Shown one piece after another: positions 63,373 through 64,000 of a stretch of DNA of 64,000 nucleotides (positions within the stretch are counted from its first letter, which is position 1; every line of letters starts with the position of its first letter). The translations under genes were made by a program, and so were the position numbers. This DNA comes from Nocardia vaccinii NBRC 15922. GTDB taxonomy: Bacteria; Actinomycetota; Actinomycetes; Mycobacteriales; Mycobacteriaceae. Below the pieces are notes generated by a model. The model did not search any database. It had not been told where the DNA came from and saw only the letters and a program-made list of their open reading frames with translations. The stretch covers positions 124,001 to 188,000 of the forward strand of contig NZ_BDCC01000009.1 of assembly GCF_001613305.1 (NCBI RefSeq), written 5' to 3'.

Positions 63373-64000
63373 GTGACTCACCCTGTTTCGAATTCCGGTG
63401 TCGACCGGCTGCTCAATGCCGCCGGGTCGGACGATCGCGTCCTCATCGAATGCATCGCGGACATCGGTGTGGACCCGGTCGCCCGAACCGCGCTGGCCGA
63501 GATACTCGATCGCGTGGATCTGCACGGGTGCCCACCTGCCGACATCCTGTTCCGGTTACACATGGGAGACACCGCCGCCGACGTCGCCATCCGGGTCGAG
63601 GATGCGAAGGCCGTCTTCACCGACCCGCACCCTGGGGCGGCCGTCACGATCGAACAGTCGCTACCCGAGGTCGTCCGTGCGGTCTGCGGCCCCCGCGGCG
63701 GCGCATCCAGTGCCACCCGGATCCTGCGCTGGGCGGAGAGCGATGCACCGGGGTGGTTCGGCCGACCGCAGGATGCCTTCGAAACCGTACGCCGGCTGCT
63801 GGATTCGATCGACCACGCCTATCGGCCGGGACTGGCCGAACTCTGCGTGCGCCACCGCTCGGACAAGTGGGGCGCCCACCAGTATCCGCAGTGGTACGAG
63901 AGACATTTCGAACCGATCCGGGATCGTCGGCTGACAATCCTGGAAATCGGGGTCGGCGGCTACCACGATCCCGCCCAGGGCGGCGAATCGCTCCGGATGT
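63373..64000 (+). CDS. MycE-like class I SAM-dependent O-methyltransferase, N-terminal part
   Basis: The frame is open from the GTG at 63373 to the window end (209 codons). The N-terminal part of about 130 residues (ADILFRLHMGDTAADVAIRV, WAESDAPGWFGRP) is followed by AELCVRHRSDKWGAHQYPQW and LTILEIGVGGYHDPAQGGES, the start of the AdoMet domain seen in MycE/rebeccamycin-type sugar O-methyltransferases. Its catalytic residues lie beyond the edge. It diverges from the histidine kinase. A role in glycoside or surface-sugar methylation is inferred from the family. Confidence 0.8.
   Translation, partial: MTHPVSNSGVDRLLNAAGSDDRVLIECIADIGVDPVARTALAEILDRVDLHGCPPADILFRLHMGDTAADVAIRVEDAKAVFTDPHPGAAVTIEQSLPEVVRAVCGPRGGASSATRILRWAESDAPGWFGRPQDAFETVRRLLDSIDHAYRPGLAELCVRHRSDKWGAHQYPQWYERHFEPIRDRRLTILEIGVGGYHDPAQGGESLRM

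Overview
The window is high-GC chromosomal DNA from a mycolic-acid actinomycete, most likely Nocardia or a close relative. The reasons are the codon bias, a backbone order (sdhCDAB, dacB1-type carboxypeptidase, trpS with a YihY-type neighbour, icd, met genes) that recalls the Mycobacterium tuberculosis sdh-to-met segment, a SAM-IV riboswitch, and the actinobacterial DnaE2/ImuA'/ImuB mutasome with LexA boxes. This rests on reading the translations; no database search was run.

Left backbone (1-29.5 kb). The succinate dehydrogenase operon (sdhC partial, sdhD, sdhA, sdhB) ends at a strong hairpin. It is followed by phenylalanine hydroxylase, an MFS pump with a TetR regulator, a D,D-carboxypeptidase, a YihY-family membrane protein with trpS, a DUF2236 oxygenase with a divergent TetR gene and a duplicated operator, a barnase/barstar-like pair, exonuclease III and an alpha/beta hydrolase. 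A five-gene CoA-thioester (beta-oxidation-like) operon at 16.4-21.2 kb is headed by a thiolase and probably controlled by the TetR gene at 21.7 kb, because matching palindromes lie before both. Then come isocitrate dehydrogenase and a methionine locus: SAM-IV riboswitch, Cys-Cys mini-ORF, a probable metY remnant and metX. Small housekeeping genes and a lipoprotein follow.

Island (about 29.62-47.00 kb). A GH19 (chitinase/lysozyme-like) gene is cut in two. Its N-terminal 433 codons lie at 48.3-47.0 kb and its last 46 codons at 29.6-29.5 kb, both on the minus strand, and they fit together codon to codon. The roughly 17.4 kb between them looks like an insertion. It carries a MurJ-type flippase, small broken genes, a 2.3-kaa RHS/PA14/Hint toxin with an AT-rich tip and candidate immunity gene, a lytic transglycosylase lipoprotein, a Thr-rich membrane stalk protein, a small secreted protein, an XRE/MmyB-like regulator, and a tandem family of small secreted proteins with a decayed third copy. 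Two direct repeats of about 127 bp lie inside it. No integrase or transposase was recognised.

Right backbone (47-64 kb). Here are the WXG-like partner of the split hydrolase, a TPM-like membrane protein, and the SOS mutasome (dnaE2, imuB, imuA' with two LexA-like boxes), interspersed with an SDR, a hydrolase and two frameshifted acetyltransferases. These are followed by a membrane-anchored Ser/Thr kinase, a PspC-histidine kinase/LuxR response regulator pair, and the start of a MycE-like O-methyltransferase that runs off the end.
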